64,000 bases of DNA from Microlunatus phosphovorus NM-1 (GCF_000270245.1 NC_015635.1:2046001-2110000), one strand, 5' to 3'; positions 24,760 through 35,455 are shown, counted from the stretch's first letter. A program made the numbers and translations. The notes: generated by a model from the letters alone, not told the origin.

Positions 24760-24968
24760 TGTCCATCGTCGTCAGGATCGACGTCGAGCTCGCGAAGCGG
24801 AAGCTCAGCGTCGGCGATTTCGCGGAGCAGATCGGCCTCACCCCCGCCAACGTCGCGGTGCTGAAGAACGGGCGCGCCAAGGCGGTGCGGTTCTCGACCC
24901 TGGAGGCGATGTGTCGGGTGCTGGAGTGCCAGCCCGGCGACCTGCTGGAGTATGTCGAGGAGGACTGA
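24759..24968 (+). CDS. Small XRE/Cro-type regulator
   Basis: A 69-residue helix-turn-helix protein of the YozG kind: AKRKLSVGDFAEQIGLTPANV, then LKNGRAKAVRFSTLEAMCRVL and CQPGDLLEYV. It starts at ATG 24759, sharing the A of the DUF2975 stop, so it is co-translated. Such pairs are common, and the regulator likely represses the pair through the AT-rich segment upstream of 24262. Confidence 0.85.
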   Translation: MSIVVRIDVELAKRKLSVGDFAEQIGLTPANVAVLKNGRAKAVRFSTLEAMCRVLECQPGDLLEYVEED

Positions 24969-25006
24969 TGCGCGGGGGACAGCGTCCAGGTGTGGGTGAG
25001 CAGCGG

Positions 25007-26296
25007 CTACCGGCCACCTGCTTGATCCGATGCGATGGCACTTTGCAGTAGCACGGCCTGTTCACCAGCGTTCCTGGTCAGCGCGGCGGCCGACCGGAAC
25101 TCGACCGCCGCCTCGAGATGCCGACCGGCACGGGCGAGCAGGTCACCTCGAACACTTGGCAACAGATGTGAACCGGCCAACGCGCCGGCCGGCAACTCGG
25201 CCAAGACAGCCAGCCCGGCTTCCGGGCCGAACGCTCGGCCGTAGGCAACGGCCCGGTTTACCTCCACCACTGGACCGGGCGCCGCCTCGGCCAGCACGTC
25301 ATAGAGCTTGGCGATCGACCGCCAATCGGTCTCGGCCGCCGTACGTGCCTGGGCATGTCGAGAAGCAATTGCCGCCTGCAGGTAGTAGCGACCAACTGGC
25401 CGTCCCTGGGCGGCGAGCGTTTCCGCGCGCCCCAAGCTGTCCAGGCCGCGCCGGATCAGCAGTTCATCCCATCGGGAACGGTCTTGATCCTCCAACAAGA
25501 TCGGCCGGCCGGCTTGATCGAGCCGCGCCTGATTGCGTGAGGCTTGAAACGTGACCAGCGACAACAGCCCTTGTGCCTCGGGCTCGTCGGGCATCAGCTG
25601 GGCCAGCATGCTGGCCAACCGCAGCGCCTCGGTCGTCAGCTCCGGCCGCAGCCAGTCAGCTCCGGCGGTAGCGGTGTAGCCCTCGTTGAAGATCAGGTAG
25701 ATGACCGCCATCACGTCATCCAGTCGAGCGGTCCGTTCCTTGCCGGTCGGCAACTCGAAGTCGGCGCCGGACTCCGCCAGAGTCTTCTTGGCTCGCGAGA
25801 TTCGCTGACCCATCGCCGACTCCGAAGCCAAGAACGCGCGGGCGATTTCGGCCGTGGTCAGGCCGCCGACCAGTCGCAGCGTGAGCGCGGCCCGGGATTC
25901 CGGTGTCAGTGCCGGGTGACAGGACAAGAAGATCAGCCGCAACACGTCATCTTCGATGTAGTCGACCTGGGATTCCAGATCAGGCATGGATCTCTCCTCC
26001 CAGCCGTGACCCAACTCAGCGGTCTTGCGGCGGCGGGTTTCGGCCCGCCGGAACTCGTCGATCCCGCGCCGCTTGGCGGTCGTCATCAGCCAGGCGGCCG
26101 GCTTGTCGGGAATGCCCGATTCAGGCCACTGCTCCAGGGCAGCAACGAGCGCGTCCTGGGCCAGATCCTCGGCCAACTCCAGATCCCGGGTCATCCGGGC
26201 CAACGCGCCGACCAGGCGGGCCGATTCGGCCCGCCACGCCTCGATGATCGCGTCGGCTGTTGCGCTGTCGGTCGCCGGCCTGGCGCTGCTTGGCAC
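25007..26296 (-). CDS. ECF42-type RNA polymerase sigma factor
   Basis: A 429-residue sigma factor. Region 2 (ARLVGALARMTRDLELAEDLAQDALVAALEQW) and region 4 (LTLRLVGGLTTAEIARAFLASESAMGQRISRAKKTL) are followed by the long DUF6596/TPR-like extension typical of group ECF42. A DGPF (YCII-related) gene lies immediately upstream on the same strand, 46 bp away, the conserved partner of this group. There is no anti-sigma gene, in line with control by the C-terminal extension. The start is GTG 26296. Confidence 0.9.
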   Translation of the reverse strand: MPSSARPATDSATADAIIEAWRAESARLVGALARMTRDLELAEDLAQDALVAALEQWPESGIPDKPAAWLMTTAKRRGIDEFRRAETRRRKTAELGHGWEERSMPDLESQVDYIEDDVLRLIFLSCHPALTPESRAALTLRLVGGLTTAEIARAFLASESAMGQRISRAKKTLAESGADFELPTGKERTARLDDVMAVIYLIFNEGYTATAGADWLRPELTTEALRLASMLAQLMPDEPEAQGLLSLVTFQASRNQARLDQAGRPILLEDQDRSRWDELLIRRGLDSLGRAETLAAQGRPVGRYYLQAAIASRHAQARTAAETDWRSIAKLYDVLAEAAPGPVVEVNRAVAYGRAFGPEAGLAVLAELPAGALAGSHLLPSVRGDLLARAGRHLEAAVEFRSAAALTRNAGEQAVLLQSAIASDQAGGR

Positions 26297-26342
26297 CCGG
26301 TCAGCCTACGAGACCACCGGGTGGGCCGGGACGGACAGTGGC

Positions 26343-26720
26343 TCAGCCCTCGGCAGCAGCAGGTGGCTCCTCCGAGATCTGCCGAAGGGTCGCGACCATG
26401 GAGACCTCGGGCCAATACTTTGCGTGCAGATCGGCAAACTCCTGCTGGTTGGCGATGGCTTCTTCGAGCGTGTCGTACTGCATGAGCGCCCAGCCGCCGA
26501 CAACTTCCTTGGCCTCCGCGTACGGGCCGTCGACGCGGGTGGTCTCCCCCTTGCGGACCACGAAGTTGACCGCGTCCTCAGTGCCGAAGAGTCCACCGCC
26601 ATCCAGGAAGTGGCCCTTCGCGGCCTGCTCTCCGATGTAGCTGTCCATGGCGTCGAACAGTGCCTGCGGCGGCATGCCGATGCCCTCTTCCATCCGTACG
26701 AATCCCATGAAACGCGGCAT
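26343..26720 (-). CDS. YCII-related (DGPF) protein
   Basis: A 125-residue YCII-like protein with RFMGFVRMEEG at the N-terminus and the family's DGPYAEAKEVVGGW (DGPF-type motif) in the middle. ATG 26720 follows AGGAGTGAGGA. It is first in a two-gene operon with the ECF42 sigma factor; these families co-occur widely. The biochemical function is unsettled. Confidence 0.88.
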   Translation of the reverse strand: MPRFMGFVRMEEGIGMPPQALFDAMDSYIGEQAAKGHFLDGGGLFGTEDAVNFVVRKGETTRVDGPYAEAKEVVGGWALMQYDTLEEAIANQQEFADLHAKYWPEVSMVATLRQISEEPPAAAEG

Positions 26721-27060
26721 GTCCTCACTCCTTGTCTGGCTCGGCCCCGCTTGCCGGTGGCCGTTCTTGGCCCTACGTCGAACAGCGAACCACCGTTTCG
26801 ACATGGCACTGGTAGAAACTTTGGGCTGCAGGTGCTCGACGACGGAGGGGTCGTTGAGAAGTACCTTGTGGTTCCAAATCTTGACGCGAGCGGGCCCGGT
26901 AGCTACTTCTCGTGAGGGGATTGCGGCTGCGCGGGCGGAACCAGAGGTGAATCCCGCCGCTCGCAGTACGCTGCCGATCTGCGGGGCCCAGCCCGAGGTT
27001 GCACGTGTTGATCGCGAGGTCGGCATCAGCGGTCAGCAGAAGTCCGGACGAGGTCGATGA
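26721..27060. other. No gene recognised
   Basis: About 340 bp between the DGPF gene and the fragment at 27061. Frames here are short or show no family pattern on either strand, and I see no tRNA-like fold or repeat. Confidence 0.4.
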
Positions 27061-27306
27061 AGCAAGCAGTGCCGCGGCGGCGACCGGTACGCGAGCCACC
27101 TGACCAGGCTGCCGGAGTTGTTGCGTGTCTACATTCTGTACGCCCATCAGCGCGGCGGCATCTCGCGCACTCTGACAGCCGAGGCGCTGGAGGCGCTCGA
27201 GGAGTTCGCACCCGAGTATCAACGGCTGATCCGGATCGAGCGACTCCAAGGGCCAGCAGCCCTGATGGCCAGGATGTTCGAGCTGGCGCCTGAGCAGGAT
27301 GGGTGA
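27061..27306 (+). pseudogene. C-terminal fragment, possibly DUF6398/pRiA4b ORF-3-like
   Basis: The frame is open from 27061 (a TGA precedes it) to TGA 27304 and encodes about 81 residues: LTRLPELLRVYILYAHQRGG, LTAEALEALEEFAPEYQRLI. This resembles the end of DUF6398/plasmid pRiA4b ORF-3-type proteins, which have LPxVLRAFVRFAH and EPEYQRLI. No start codon with a ribosome site is present. It looks like another gene that lost its 5' part. The family assignment is from memory and uncertain. Confidence 0.4.
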
Positions 27307-27318
27307 GCGACCGATCGC

Positions 27319-27396
27319 GACAGATTCGCTCCCCGACCGGGTGCGACACGCCGACAATACGGCGGATTCGCGTCGGTCGGGGTTGATATATCACCT
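27319..27396. repeat. Dispersed hairpin repeat, copy 1
   Basis: An ~80-bp element sharing GACAGATTCG, then CGACCGGGTGCG, ACGCCGAC and GATATATCAC with the copy at 34109. CCCCGACCG (27331-27339) and CGGTCGGGG (27374-27382) are perfect inverted arms separated by 34 bp. It lies before the VOC gene. Confidence 0.6.
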
Positions 27397-27466
27397 GAAG
27401 CAGCGACCGCCGTCAGCCGCGTGCCCCATCAGGTTCTTGTGATCTGGTGACGCATAGGATCGGGAG

Positions 27467-27829
27467 ATGCCCGTAACTCGGATCGTTCCGGATCTGGTGG
27501 TGTCGGATGTCGCGCGCGCGAATGCCCTCTATGCCCGATTGTTCGGCTTGGAGATCGCGATGGATCTCGGCTGGGTCGGCAATCTCGGACTGGCAGGAGA
27601 CGAGGGCCGCGTGCAGCTTCAGACCATGACTGTCGACGCCACGGCACCGTGCAATCCGGTCATCAGCATCGGGGTTGCGGCACCGGCCGAGGTTGACGAG
27701 CTGTACGTACGGGTCCGAGCAGAGGACCTGGAGATCGTGCATCCGCTGACCGATGAGGCGTGGGGCGTGCGCCGGTTCTTCTTTCGTGACCCCGATGGCA
27801 ACGTGGTGAACGTCGTCGCGAACGCGTGA
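27467..27829 (+). CDS. VOC (glyoxalase) family protein
   Basis: A 120-residue single-module vicinal-oxygen-chelate protein: TRIVPDLVVSDVARANALYA, LFGLEIAMDLGWV, then FFFRDPDGNVVNVVANA at the C-terminus. It starts with ATG 27467 after GGGAG. It lacks the usual terminal metal-binding Glu (VVNVVAN), so it may be a binding protein rather than a metalloenzyme. It lies 51 bp before the methyltransferase on the same strand. Confidence 0.8.
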   Translation: MPVTRIVPDLVVSDVARANALYARLFGLEIAMDLGWVGNLGLAGDEGRVQLQTMTVDATAPCNPVISIGVAAPAEVDELYVRVRAEDLEIVHPLTDEAWGVRRFFFRDPDGNVVNVVANA

Positions 27830-27880
27830 CGGGCGGCATCTGCTCCTCGGCTGACATGTCGATGAGGCATCCTGGGGTAG

Positions 27881-28534
27881 GTGAGCGATGCTGAGAGTCC
27901 GGGCCGGGAGGCACGGCAGCAGGTACAGGCAGGCGCCTTCGATCAGATCGGTGATCGCTACGACGAGGCGTTTCCTCACAAGGACGGTCAGGTGGCGGCC
28001 ACCGGCTGGTTGATCGATCAGTTGGCGCCTGGCGACAGGGTGCTCGATGTCGGCTGCGGGACCGGACTGCCGACAGACAGGCAGTTGGCGGCGGCTGGTC
28101 TGGCGGTGACGGGAATCGATATCTCGGAAAGCATGCTCGGCCGGGCCCGACGAAACGTGGCGACGGCTGACTTCCACCGGCTCGACGTGATGGACCTGGA
28201 TGACCGGTTCGGCAGGTTCGATGCGGCGGTCGCGTTCTTCTCCTTGCTGATGTTGCCGCGGTCGGAGATCGGACCGGCCCTCGACCGGATCCGCGGGTTG
28301 TTGCCGGCCGATGCGCCGGTAGCGGTGGCCATGGTCGAAGCCGATCTCGACGATGTGTCGATTCCGTTCCTGGGCAGCACCCTGCGGGTCTCCGGCTATC
28401 TTCGTGAGCACCTTGCGACGGTCCTGGAGGGTCACGGGCTGCGAGTCGGCGAGATCCGGGACTATGCGTACGAGCCCGCCAGTGAGGGAGCGCCGCCCGA
28501 GGTGCAGCTGTTCGCCTACTGTCGATCGGTGTGA
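27881..28534 (+). CDS. Class I SAM-dependent methyltransferase
   Basis: A 217-residue methyltransferase. Motif I DRVLDVGCGTGLPTDRQLAA is near residues 45-64, then VTGIDISESMLGRAR, and the post-III segment VAVAMVEADLDDVSIPF. The GTG start at 27881 has no good ribosome site but is confirmed by the duplicate at 21334, where the start and ~30 bp upstream are conserved. GACATGTC (27853-27860) is a perfect palindrome in that conserved leader. The substrate is unknown. Confidence 0.82.
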   Translation: MSDAESPGREARQQVQAGAFDQIGDRYDEAFPHKDGQVAATGWLIDQLAPGDRVLDVGCGTGLPTDRQLAAAGLAVTGIDISESMLGRARRNVATADFHRLDVMDLDDRFGRFDAAVAFFSLLMLPRSEIGPALDRIRGLLPADAPVAVAMVEADLDDVSIPFLGSTLRVSGYLREHLATVLEGHGLRVGEIRDYAYEPASEGAPPEVQLFAYCRSV

Positions 28535-28618
28535 CCCAGGCCGGGTATCGACGCGGCGATCTACGCTGATCTGCTCGCAGAAAGACGTTCGCCGTGGCGC
28601 TCGGGAACGACCATCGAT

Positions 28619-30349
28619 TCAGCTCTGATCGAGCCGGAGGATCCGGGACTCCCAGGGCGCAAGTGAGTCCGGCCGTCCATTCAGATGCGTACCGAGCAGC
28701 AGCTCCGCATCGACGTGGTCCGGCAGATCTTCGAGCGGCAGGTCCGCGGGTCGCGAGGAGCAGTTGGCCAGGACGAGGAGGCGCTCGTCGTCCAGGGTGC
28801 GGGTGAATGCCCAGAGCCGGTCGTGCTCAGGTAGGAGCAGCTCGAACCGGCCTTCGCGGACCACGGCGTTGTCGTGGCGGAGGGCGATCAGCTTCTGGAA
28901 GTGCGCGAACACGGAGTCGGCATCCTCCGACGCTGCCGCAGCGTTGATCGTCGGGTAGTTCGGGTTCACCTCGATCCACGGCGTAGCGGTGGTGAAGCCC
29001 GCCGCATCGGTGGCGTCCCATTGCATGGGCGTACGGGCGTGGTCCCTGCTGCGGGTCTCGAGGAAGTGCATCACGCGCTCGGTCGGGACTCCGCCGGCGG
29101 TTGCCGCTGCGTACACGTTGAGGGCACTGATGTCGCGGTATTGCTCGATCGTGGTGAAGGGGGCGTTGGTCATCCCCAGTTCCTCGCCTTGGTAGACGTA
29201 CGGCGTTCCCTTGTGCAGGTGCAGGACCGTCGCGAGCGTCTTTGCCGACGCGACCCGGTGTTCCGGGCTGTCGTCTCCGAAGCGCGACACGGCACGGGCC
29301 TGGTCGTGGTTGTCGAAGTAGAGCGAGTTCCAGCCCACGTCGGCGAGTCCCAGCTGCCAGTGGGCGAGGTTGTTCTTCAGCACGGGCAGCGGGAGGTCGA
29401 CAAGGTCCCACCGCTGGCCGCCGGGGACCCGGTCCAGCATGACGTGCTCGAAGGTGAAGACCATGTTCAGCTCGTGCCGTCCCGGATCCGTCGCCCGGAT
29501 CGCGGTCTCCACGGTGGAACCGGGCATCTCGCCCACGGTGAGGAGGTTCAGGTCGTCGAGTCTGACCTCGCGGTTCATCTCGGCGAGGAACTCATCGAGT
29601 CGAGGACCGCTGCCACCCTCGTAGGTGGGCTCCACCCCGGACGGGTCGAGGGCGTCGGTCGTGAACCCGATGGGCTTGGAGATCAGGTTGATGACGTCCA
29701 TCCGGAATCCGTCGACGCCGCGGTCCACCCACCAGCGCATCATCGCGTACACGGCCTGCCGCACCTCGGGGTTCTCCCAGTTGAGGTCGGGCTGTCCCGG
29801 GCTGAAGATGCCGAGGTAGTACTCGCCGCTGACCGGGTCGTACGTCCACGCCGAGGGGGCGAACGCGGCCGGTCGGTCGTTGGGCTCGGATCCGGCGGCA
29901 CCGGGTTCGGCGCCGGGCCGAGCCGGGCGCCAGAAGTACCAGTCTCGCTTCGGGGAGGCGGGGTCGCGCGACTCGATGAACCACGGGTGCTCGTCGGAGG
30001 TGTGGTTGACCACCAGATCCATCACGAGTCGGATGCCGCGCTCGTGGGCCGCCGCGATGAGCGTCTCGAGGTCTGCCAGCGTTCCGAACAGGGGATCGAC
30101 GTCGCGGTAGTCGCTGATGTCGTACCCGTTGTCGCACTGTGGTGACCGATACACGGGAGAGAGCCAGATGACATCCACGCCCAACTCCGCCAGGTAGTCG
30201 AGACGACTCGTGATGCCCGGGATGTCGCCGATCCCGTCGCCGTCGGAGTCCTGGAAGGAACGGGGATAGATCTGGTAGACGACGGCGGACCGCCACCAGC
30301 CGTCCGGGCGCAGGACGCGTGCTTCCTCACCGAGGAGGTGATCTGTCAT
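28619..30349 (-). CDS. GH13 alpha-glucosidase
   Basis: A 576-residue GH13 enzyme of the oligo-1,6-glucosidase/alpha-glucosidase type. Region I LVMDLVVNHTSDEHPWF, region II GVDGFRMDVIN (nucleophile Asp near 215), region III LLTVGEMPG (acid/base Glu near 272) and region IV YFDNHDQAR (Asp near 345) are all present. The calcium-loop QDSDGDGIGDI near the start is typical of this subfamily. There is no signal peptide, so it hydrolyses imported alpha-glucosides in the cytoplasm. ATG 30349 is preferred because GGAG precedes it by 6 bases; a TTG at 30361 is also in frame. Confidence 0.92.
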   Translation of the reverse strand: MTDHLLGEEARVLRPDGWWRSAVVYQIYPRSFQDSDGDGIGDIPGITSRLDYLAELGVDVIWLSPVYRSPQCDNGYDISDYRDVDPLFGTLADLETLIAAAHERGIRLVMDLVVNHTSDEHPWFIESRDPASPKRDWYFWRPARPGAEPGAAGSEPNDRPAAFAPSAWTYDPVSGEYYLGIFSPGQPDLNWENPEVRQAVYAMMRWWVDRGVDGFRMDVINLISKPIGFTTDALDPSGVEPTYEGGSGPRLDEFLAEMNREVRLDDLNLLTVGEMPGSTVETAIRATDPGRHELNMVFTFEHVMLDRVPGGQRWDLVDLPLPVLKNNLAHWQLGLADVGWNSLYFDNHDQARAVSRFGDDSPEHRVASAKTLATVLHLHKGTPYVYQGEELGMTNAPFTTIEQYRDISALNVYAAATAGGVPTERVMHFLETRSRDHARTPMQWDATDAAGFTTATPWIEVNPNYPTINAAAASEDADSVFAHFQKLIALRHDNAVVREGRFELLLPEHDRLWAFTRTLDDERLLVLANCSSRPADLPLEDLPDHVDAELLLGTHLNGRPDSLAPWESRILRLDQS

Positions 30350-30425
30350 CAATGGCTCCAATCAGGAATCTGCTGGGCGTGCACGATCGACGGTGGCCAG
30401 CAGGGTAACGGCGACGAGCCACGTT

Positions 30426-30459
30426 TGGAGAACGAAGCGGGCTGGAGAACGAAGCGGGC
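30426..30459. repeat. 17-bp tandem duplication
   Basis: TGGAGAACGAAGCGGGC occurs twice back to back (30426-30442, 30443-30459), upstream of the GH13 gene and downstream of the small gene at 30474. Confidence 0.7.
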
Positions 30460-30473
30460 CGGGCACGGACCGA

Positions 30474-30686
30474 TTACGATCGCTCCCAGCGCCGCGGCCG
30501 GATGCCTGCCTCGTCCAGCCGGGCCTCGACGATCGCTTCTACCTCGGCGAAGGAACCGACGTAGCTGATCTCGTCGCCGGACAGGTCACGAACCCGTGCT
30601 CGGACCACGGCGGGAAGGTCGCCGACGGCGCGTTGCTCGGCCCACACGTCGAGCAGGAACCGGTATCGCCATTCCGTCACCACCAC
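30474..30686 (-). CDS. Small conserved-looking hypothetical protein
   Basis: About 70 residues starting at one of three adjacent GTG codons (30686, 30683, 30680) after GAGAGG: TEWRYRFLLDVWAEQRAVG, then RARVRDLSGDEISYVGSFAE and AIVEARLDEAGIRPRRWE. It looks like a small alpha/beta protein, and its codon use resembles real genes. No family recognised. It lies between the SARP gene and the glucosidase on the same strand. Confidence 0.45.
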   Translation of the reverse strand: MVVTEWRYRFLLDVWAEQRAVGDLPAVVRARVRDLSGDEISYVGSFAEVEAIVEARLDEAGIRPRRWERS

Positions 30687-30828
30687 TCGCGCCTCTCGTC
30701 GGATAGCGCCACTGTGCGCGGCGGGTGTCACGAGACGGTCCCAGTAGGCGGCGCCGGTCTCACCGCCTTGTCACCGTGGGATCGAGGAAGCTCGGTCGAT
30801 CTGGAGGGATTCAGCTCCAGACGGTGGA

Positions 30829-31704
30829 TCACGCCAGGTGACGCAGGTGGTCCAGCGCTCGCTCGACGATCGCCGCGAGACGTCCGACGTCGCGGCGGGC
30901 TCGTTCGAGGTCGGCGACCAGGGCTGCCAGCGGGGGAGCGGCAGCCGTCCGGTCCGGGCAACGAAGCCGACTGTAGAGCGCGATGGTCTCCGGCATCGGA
31001 TCGGCGCCGAGCTCTTCGAGGAGGGTCCGGCGGCAGCGCTCGAACTGTCGCTCGACGAGGTCGTCCCGGCCGTTGATCGCGTACGCCGTCATCAGGTGCC
31101 GGTGGATGTCCTCGCGCAACGGTTCGAGGGCCAGTGCGAGCTCGCCGAAGCGGCTGACCGCGGACGGGCTTCCCTGGGCGCCGTGGAAGACGATGAGATG
31201 GTCCAGCGCTGAGAGGTAGAGATTCTCCAGCCTGTTCCGGTCGGCGAGCACCCACTCGTCGTCGCAGGCTTCGATCAGACAGCCGCGGTGCAGATCCACG
31301 GCGGACGCCAACTGGTTGGCGTCGGCGCGGGTGAGGTCGGCTGGTGGTCGCTGCAAGGCGGAGCTGACCAACTGTTCGAAGGTGGTCGCGTCGACACTCA
31401 CCTGGACGGCAGAGCTGAGTCCGACCCGGTTGCGGGCCGCGGTGGTGACCAGATCGACGCCGGCGATATCGCGGACCTCGGTCCGCAGCCGCCAGATCGC
31501 CGTGCTGAGGCGACGGCGGGCGGCGGGCACCGGGCTGTCCGCATACAAGTGCGCGGCGGCGACCTCGCGCGAGCGCTCATAGCCCGGGGCCAAGGCGAGG
31601 TAGGCGCACAGCGTCAGTGCGCTGGGCGAGACAGGGAGCTGACCGGCCGAGGACGACAGGGTCGGTGCACCGAGCAGACAGAGGTCAAGTTGCAGCTTCG
31701 ACAC
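30829..31704 (-). CDS. SARP-type regulator (DNA-binding + BTAD domain)
   Basis: An AfsR/SARP-like activator of about 291 residues. The N-terminus is an OmpR-like winged helix (LQLDLCLLGAPTLSS, LALAPGYERSREVAAAHLY, ARRRLSTAIWRLRTEV). Residues about 120-265 form the bacterial transcriptional activation domain (LIEACDDEWVLADRNRLENLY, LREDIHRHLMTAYAINGRDD, FERCRRTLLEELGADPMPET). I start at GTG 31704 after GAGGA; GTG 31728 is possible. SARPs often activate secondary-metabolite or catabolic clusters. The adjacent glucosidase could be a target, but nothing proves it. Confidence 0.85.
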   Translation of the reverse strand: MSKLQLDLCLLGAPTLSSSAGQLPVSPSALTLCAYLALAPGYERSREVAAAHLYADSPVPAARRRLSTAIWRLRTEVRDIAGVDLVTTAARNRVGLSSAVQVSVDATTFEQLVSSALQRPPADLTRADANQLASAVDLHRGCLIEACDDEWVLADRNRLENLYLSALDHLIVFHGAQGSPSAVSRFGELALALEPLREDIHRHLMTAYAINGRDDLVERQFERCRRTLLEELGADPMPETIALYSRLRCPDRTAAAPPLAALVADLERARRDVGRLAAIVERALDHLRHLA

Positions 31705-31908
31705 AGCGACGTCCTCACGAGCCGACACAAATCCCAGGCGCCGAACGCGGATCCTCGAACGCCCGGCAGTGACCAGACCTCGTCCCCGACACCGGGTCGT
31801 GGCGCCAGGAACCGAAACCCAATCACCCCGATGAGCAGTGGCCCCGGCTTGTGATACAGCCCTGGGCCTCGGCGGCTTCGTCCATCTGGTCGGCGAGGTG
31901 GTCGGCCG

Positions 31909-32397
31909 TCACCAGGAGGGGTGAACATCGGGCACTGGGCCCAGCAGCTCGATGCCGTTGCGTTCGGCGATGTCGAGGACCTCCTCGATCGTCGGCGGGT
32001 GGTCGGCGGCCAGCTCTGCGGCGCTGCGGATGAATCCCTCCATCGGTCCGCCGGGTGCGTGAACCTGGAAGGCCACCGCATCCTCGGTCGATTCGTTGCG
32101 GACGGTGTGTGGGGTGTCTCCGGCCAGGGTGACCGTCTCGCCCGCGCCTGCGACGCGGCGGGTGGTGGTGCCGTCAGGGCCGGTGATGTAGAAGGCGAAC
32201 TCTCCGGACAGGACCCGGTAGATCTCGCTCGGTGCGTGGCGGTGCATGACGGGCGGCCCACCGCCTGGCGGCATCTGCAGTTCGACGGCGAAGAGATCTC
32301 CGTTCGTCTCTTCGGTGGTGGCGAGCACGGTGGCCAGTTCGGAGCCCACTCGGAGTGTCTCGGTCGCGGTGGTTATTTCGACAGGTAGCATGTCCAT
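31909..32397 (-). CDS. Cupin-domain protein
   Basis: A 162-residue single-cupin protein. Motif 1 PPVMHRHAPSEIYRVLSGEFAFYI keeps the His-x-His...Glu metal ligands, and motif 2 is GDTPHTVRNES. ATG 32397 is the outermost start. It is divergent from a MarR regulator only 28 bp away, a spacing in which one operator can control both. The direct repeat ATAGA-N6-ATAGA straddles the cupin start. It is probably a small metal-dependent oxygenase or isomerase; substrate unknown. Confidence 0.82.
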   Translation of the reverse strand: MDMLPVEITTATETLRVGSELATVLATTEETNGDLFAVELQMPPGGGPPVMHRHAPSEIYRVLSGEFAFYITGPDGTTTRRVAGAGETVTLAGDTPHTVRNESTEDAVAFQVHAPGGPMEGFIRSAAELAADHPPTIEEVLDIAERNGIELLGPVPDVHPSW

Positions 32398-32425
32398 AGA
32401 TTCAAGATAGACAGGATGCCTGCCC

Positions 32426-33932
<1,507 letters not shown>

Positions 33933-34108
33933 CCCGGGCATGGATCAGGTCCGCAGCAGGAGATACCGCCCGCTCGGGGCGCTCGGACGCGCCGCCGCCA
34001 CGTACCAATCCTGATTTGGTCACCTTTGGCCCGGTGGCGCGAAACGTGCGCGGCCTGCGCCTGGCTGGCGGTCATGTTTGGCCCGGTGGCGATCCCGCCG
34101 GAGGTCCT

Positions 34109-34190
34109 GACAGATTCGGCACCCGACCGGGTGCGCCACGCCGACGACGCGTCGTGAATCACCTCGGTCGGGACTGAGATATCACTCGAA
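34109..34190. repeat. Dispersed hairpin repeat, copy 2
   Basis: The second copy of the element at 27319, in the 311-bp gap between the PPOX and desaturase 3' ends. The arms are CCCGACCG and CGGTCGGG (34165-34172). GACAGATTCG and GATATCAC are conserved at its edges. Upstream in the same gap, TTTGGCCCGGTGGCG occurs twice about 50 bp apart (near 34024 and 34077). Confidence 0.6.
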
Positions 34191-34243
34191 CCCGACCGAT
34201 CCTAGGGCGCCGGGCGAATCAGCTGCTGACTTGGCGCCGATCC

Positions 34244-35404
34244 TCAGGCGGCGGCTGCAGTCGGTGTCGGGTGAGAAGCCGGCATCGGGCGCACCTCAGC
34301 ACGCCGCTTGCGGCCGAAGTCGTTGGGCAGCGAGAGCCGGATGACCTTCTTCCAGGCGGAGGCGACCTGGCGGGGGAGCGAGCCCGTGGTGTAGGTCAAC
34401 CCATAGCGGTCGAACAGCGCCCGCACCTGAGGTGCGATCTCGGCGTACCGGTTGCTCGGCAGGTCGGGGAACAGGTGGTGCTCGATCTGGTGGGACAGAT
34501 TGCCGGTCATGAAGTGCATGGCCTTGCTGCCGGAGATGTTGGCCGAGCCGAGCATCTGGCGCAGGTACCACTCACCGCGGGTCTCGCCCTCGATCGAGCG
34601 GCGTTCGAAGGTCTCTACACCTTCCGGGAAATGGCCGCACATGATCACCGAGTGGGACCACAGATTGCGGATCAGATTGGCGGTCGCGTTGGCACCCAGG
34701 GTGCTCAGGAAGGAAGGTCCGGACAGTGCCGGGTGGATCAGGTAGTCCTTGGTCATCTGCTTGCGGATCTTGTGCAGCACCTGCTTCGCCCGGGCCTTGA
34801 ACTCGGGGCTCTGCCGCCGCTTCTTCGACCTCAGGTTGCGACCCAACTCCAGGTCGTACGCGGCGATGCCATACTCGAAGACGCAGGCGTTCAGGAAGTT
34901 CCACAGCGGTTGGGCCAGGTAGAGCGGGACCCATCGCTGGTCCTCGTCGACGCGCATGATGCCGTAGCCGAGGTCGTTGTCCTTGCCGACCACATTCGTG
35001 TACGTGTGGTGCAGTTCGTTGTGCGCGTGCTTCCATTGCTCGGCGGGCGAGGCGTGGTCCCACTCCCAGGTGGTGGAGTGGATCTTCGGGTCCCGCATCC
35101 AGTCCCACTGGCCGTGCAGGACGTTGTGGCCGATCTCCATGTTCTCGATGATCTTGGCGACGGCGAGGCCGGCGGTGCCCAGGATCCAGGCCGGCGGGAA
35201 GAACGACGCGAGCAGCACCGCCCGACTGCCCAGCTCGAGCTTGCGCTGGGCGTTGATCACCGTACGGATGTAGTTCGCATCGGACTCGCCGCGGGTGTCG
35301 ATCACCGACTGCCGGATGGCGTCGAGCTCGATACCGATCTGCTCGATGTCGGTGGCCGTCAGGTGGGCGATGGGATTGTCGGGCTTCTTCTGCAGAACGG
35401 TCAC
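34244..35404 (-). CDS. Membrane fatty-acid desaturase (DesA3-like)
   Basis: A 386-residue acyl-CoA/fatty-acid desaturase. The three histidine boxes are intact: HNVLHGQWDW, HAHNELHHTYTN and HQIEHHLFPDLP. Hydrophobic segments around ILGTAGLAVAKII and the mid-protein region anchor it. The partner reductase gene is directly upstream on the same strand (51 bp), as in the mycobacterial Rv3229c-Rv3230c oleate-forming pair. The GTG start at 35404 follows GAGGAA. It likely introduces a cis double bond into membrane acyl chains. Confidence 0.92.
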   Translation of the reverse strand: MTVLQKKPDNPIAHLTATDIEQIGIELDAIRQSVIDTRGESDANYIRTVINAQRKLELGSRAVLLASFFPPAWILGTAGLAVAKIIENMEIGHNVLHGQWDWMRDPKIHSTTWEWDHASPAEQWKHAHNELHHTYTNVVGKDNDLGYGIMRVDEDQRWVPLYLAQPLWNFLNACVFEYGIAAYDLELGRNLRSKKRRQSPEFKARAKQVLHKIRKQMTKDYLIHPALSGPSFLSTLGANATANLIRNLWSHSVIMCGHFPEGVETFERRSIEGETRGEWYLRQMLGSANISGSKAMHFMTGNLSHQIEHHLFPDLPSNRYAEIAPQVRALFDRYGLTYTTGSLPRQVASAWKKVIRLSLPNDFGRKRRAEVRPMPASHPTPTAAAA

Positions 35405-35455
35405 GTGCGGTTTTCCTCAGTCGTGTCGATGATGATCGGGCAGTAGATGGCGCGC

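Noticed and set aside
26885-27000. Possible tRNA-like segment
   Set aside because: No cloverleaf with acceptor stem and T-arm could be drawn on either strand.
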